This document shows positions 63,001 through 64,000 of a DNA stretch of 64,000 bases, piece after piece. Both the position numbers and the translations under genes were made by a program. Source of the DNA: Scortum barcoo. Lineage: Eukaryota; Chordata; Actinopteri; Centrarchiformes; Terapontidae. The DNA lies in NCBI GenBank assembly GCA_023238725.1, contig CM041550.1:21548086-21612085 (forward strand). Reading direction: 5' to 3'. The notes under the pieces were generated by a model. The model had not been told where the DNA came from, searched no databases, and worked only from the letters and a program-made list of their open reading frames with translations. The stretch's first letter is position 1. Each line of letters starts with the position of its first letter.

Positions 63001-64000
63001 CATGTGATGAAAGAAATTATTATTTGAAACTGTGTACATGTATGCACACAGCACAGTCTTCCATTAAAAAAAAAAGATTGTAATCACATCTTGGTTACAG
63101 ACATTAAACTAAACTGATGAGGTGGTCTATATGCCTGTCACAACTCACCATTACATTGGCTACATATGTTGTAGATGAAGTCCTGATGTCAGGAAGGGAA
63201 AAAAAAAGATTCTCTCATCATCTCTGATTCCACATACTTTATAATAGAAAGAAGAAATATCATTCCCTCCCCTGCATTTTGCTATTACCCTTGGCAGAAC
63301 ATAGTGCAAATTTCTTTCTGCACAGTGAAAATCAATACTTTACTAGAAGGACTATCATGATTGTATACTGCGTGTGTTGCTACAGCCTCATTTATCACAA
63401 TTCTACTTTTCAAACCACAAAAGTGAGTTTTATCTGTGATGCAGAAGCAGTGGTTGTTTGCATGTGCAAATCATTTTCCAATCAGAAATGTTCTTACCAC
63501 ATAAAATCTTAAATTTGACAAAGTAAATTTTGTGTTTTTCTTCAAGTCAAACCAGTTCTTAGTATCTTGTTGCCTGGATGTCTGAATTCTAGGCATTAAA
63601 GACGATTTTAGCCTATTCAGCAGGGGTTGAAGCAATTTCACCATCATCCATAATGGATTGTGTCTCCTGACAATGAGTCTGGCATGGCTCTCTTTTTAAC
63701 CCTCAAAATTCAGCACTGTCAAGACTTGCTACAGGTCAACAACACAAAATCGCATGCCACCGTTTACCACAGTTGAACTCTGAGCTGAACATTTGTGTAG
63801 ATTAGTTTCACCTCATTGTACATACACATTTTTACGTGACTGATGTTATTTCAAATATAAAGGAAGCAATATGACGAGATTATTTGTTTTTTAGTTATAT
63901 TTTCCTGGCAAACACTTTCATTTCTTCTTGGCGCATCATGTGATTGACATAAAGCATAAGATAATGTGTTCAATGATATAAGGATGCTAAAAATGTCATG
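60066..64000 (-). other. ube2f: ube2f upstream intron, runs off the right edge
   Basis: No further UBE2F coding exon is visible. The stretch holds a (TG)n tract at 62058-62081 and one splice-bounded 34-bp segment at 63149-63182 on the - strand (see findings). The rest is unremarkable AT-rich DNA. Confidence 0.6.
62058..62081. repeat. (TG)n microsatellite
   Basis: Twelve TG units are seen directly. Confidence 0.95.

Overview
This looks like nuclear DNA from a teleost fish, probably a percomorph. The evidence is vertebrate split genes with long introns, many (CA)n microsatellites, three Tc1-type transposons, fish hAT, pogo and piggyBac-like elements, a Ty3/Gypsy relic, and several dispersed repeats I know from spiny-rayed fish genomes. 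There is no bacterial or plasmid content, no CRISPR array, and no rRNA or convincing tRNA gene. Most listed open frames are chance ORFs in intron or repeat DNA.

Two protein-coding genes are supported, and they converge. ramp1 (receptor activity-modifying protein 1) is on the + strand. Its extracellular-domain exon is at 13069-13204 and its terminal exon, holding the rest of the ectodomain, the membrane helix and the cytoplasmic tail, is at 29664-29919. They are separated by a 16.5 kb intron. The signal-peptide exon was not found and lies upstream, in the left 13 kb or beyond the window. A plausible polyadenylation signal is at 31629. ube2f (NEDD8-conjugating E2) is on the - strand. Its last three coding exons are at 60033-60065, 58750-58812 and 49653-49703. 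They encode the C-terminal 48 residues, and the catalytic core lies past the right edge.

Layout: 1-614 is one end of a Tc1 element cut by the window edge. 4826-5939 is a hAT element with matching 8-bp target duplications and a pogo-type MITE inserted in it. 7405-9041 is a complete-length but broken Tc1 transposon. 9888-10432 is a retroelement tail and 10956-11162 a piggyBac-like MITE. The ramp1 intron carries a 0.54 kb MITE (about 15935-16471) and a teleost repeat tail (22225-22475). Between the two genes are a rearranged Gypsy unit (34704-36384), a second retroelement tail (37619-38112), several low-copy-looking repeats and an internally deleted Tc1 copy (45755-46080). The last ube2f intron holds another widespread teleost repeat (52395-52925).

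The genes are not functionally linked: RAMP1 escorts and shapes class B GPCRs (CGRP receptor), while UBE2F neddylates cullin-5. They are also near neighbours in human, so the block is conserved synteny, although their relative orientation seems to differ. I see no sign of a new biological system. The most interesting observations are the Gypsy unit that reads as one split LTR around a pol fragment, the glycosylation sequon and residue changes in fish RAMP1, the convergent ramp1/ube2f orientation, and some repeat families I cannot name.
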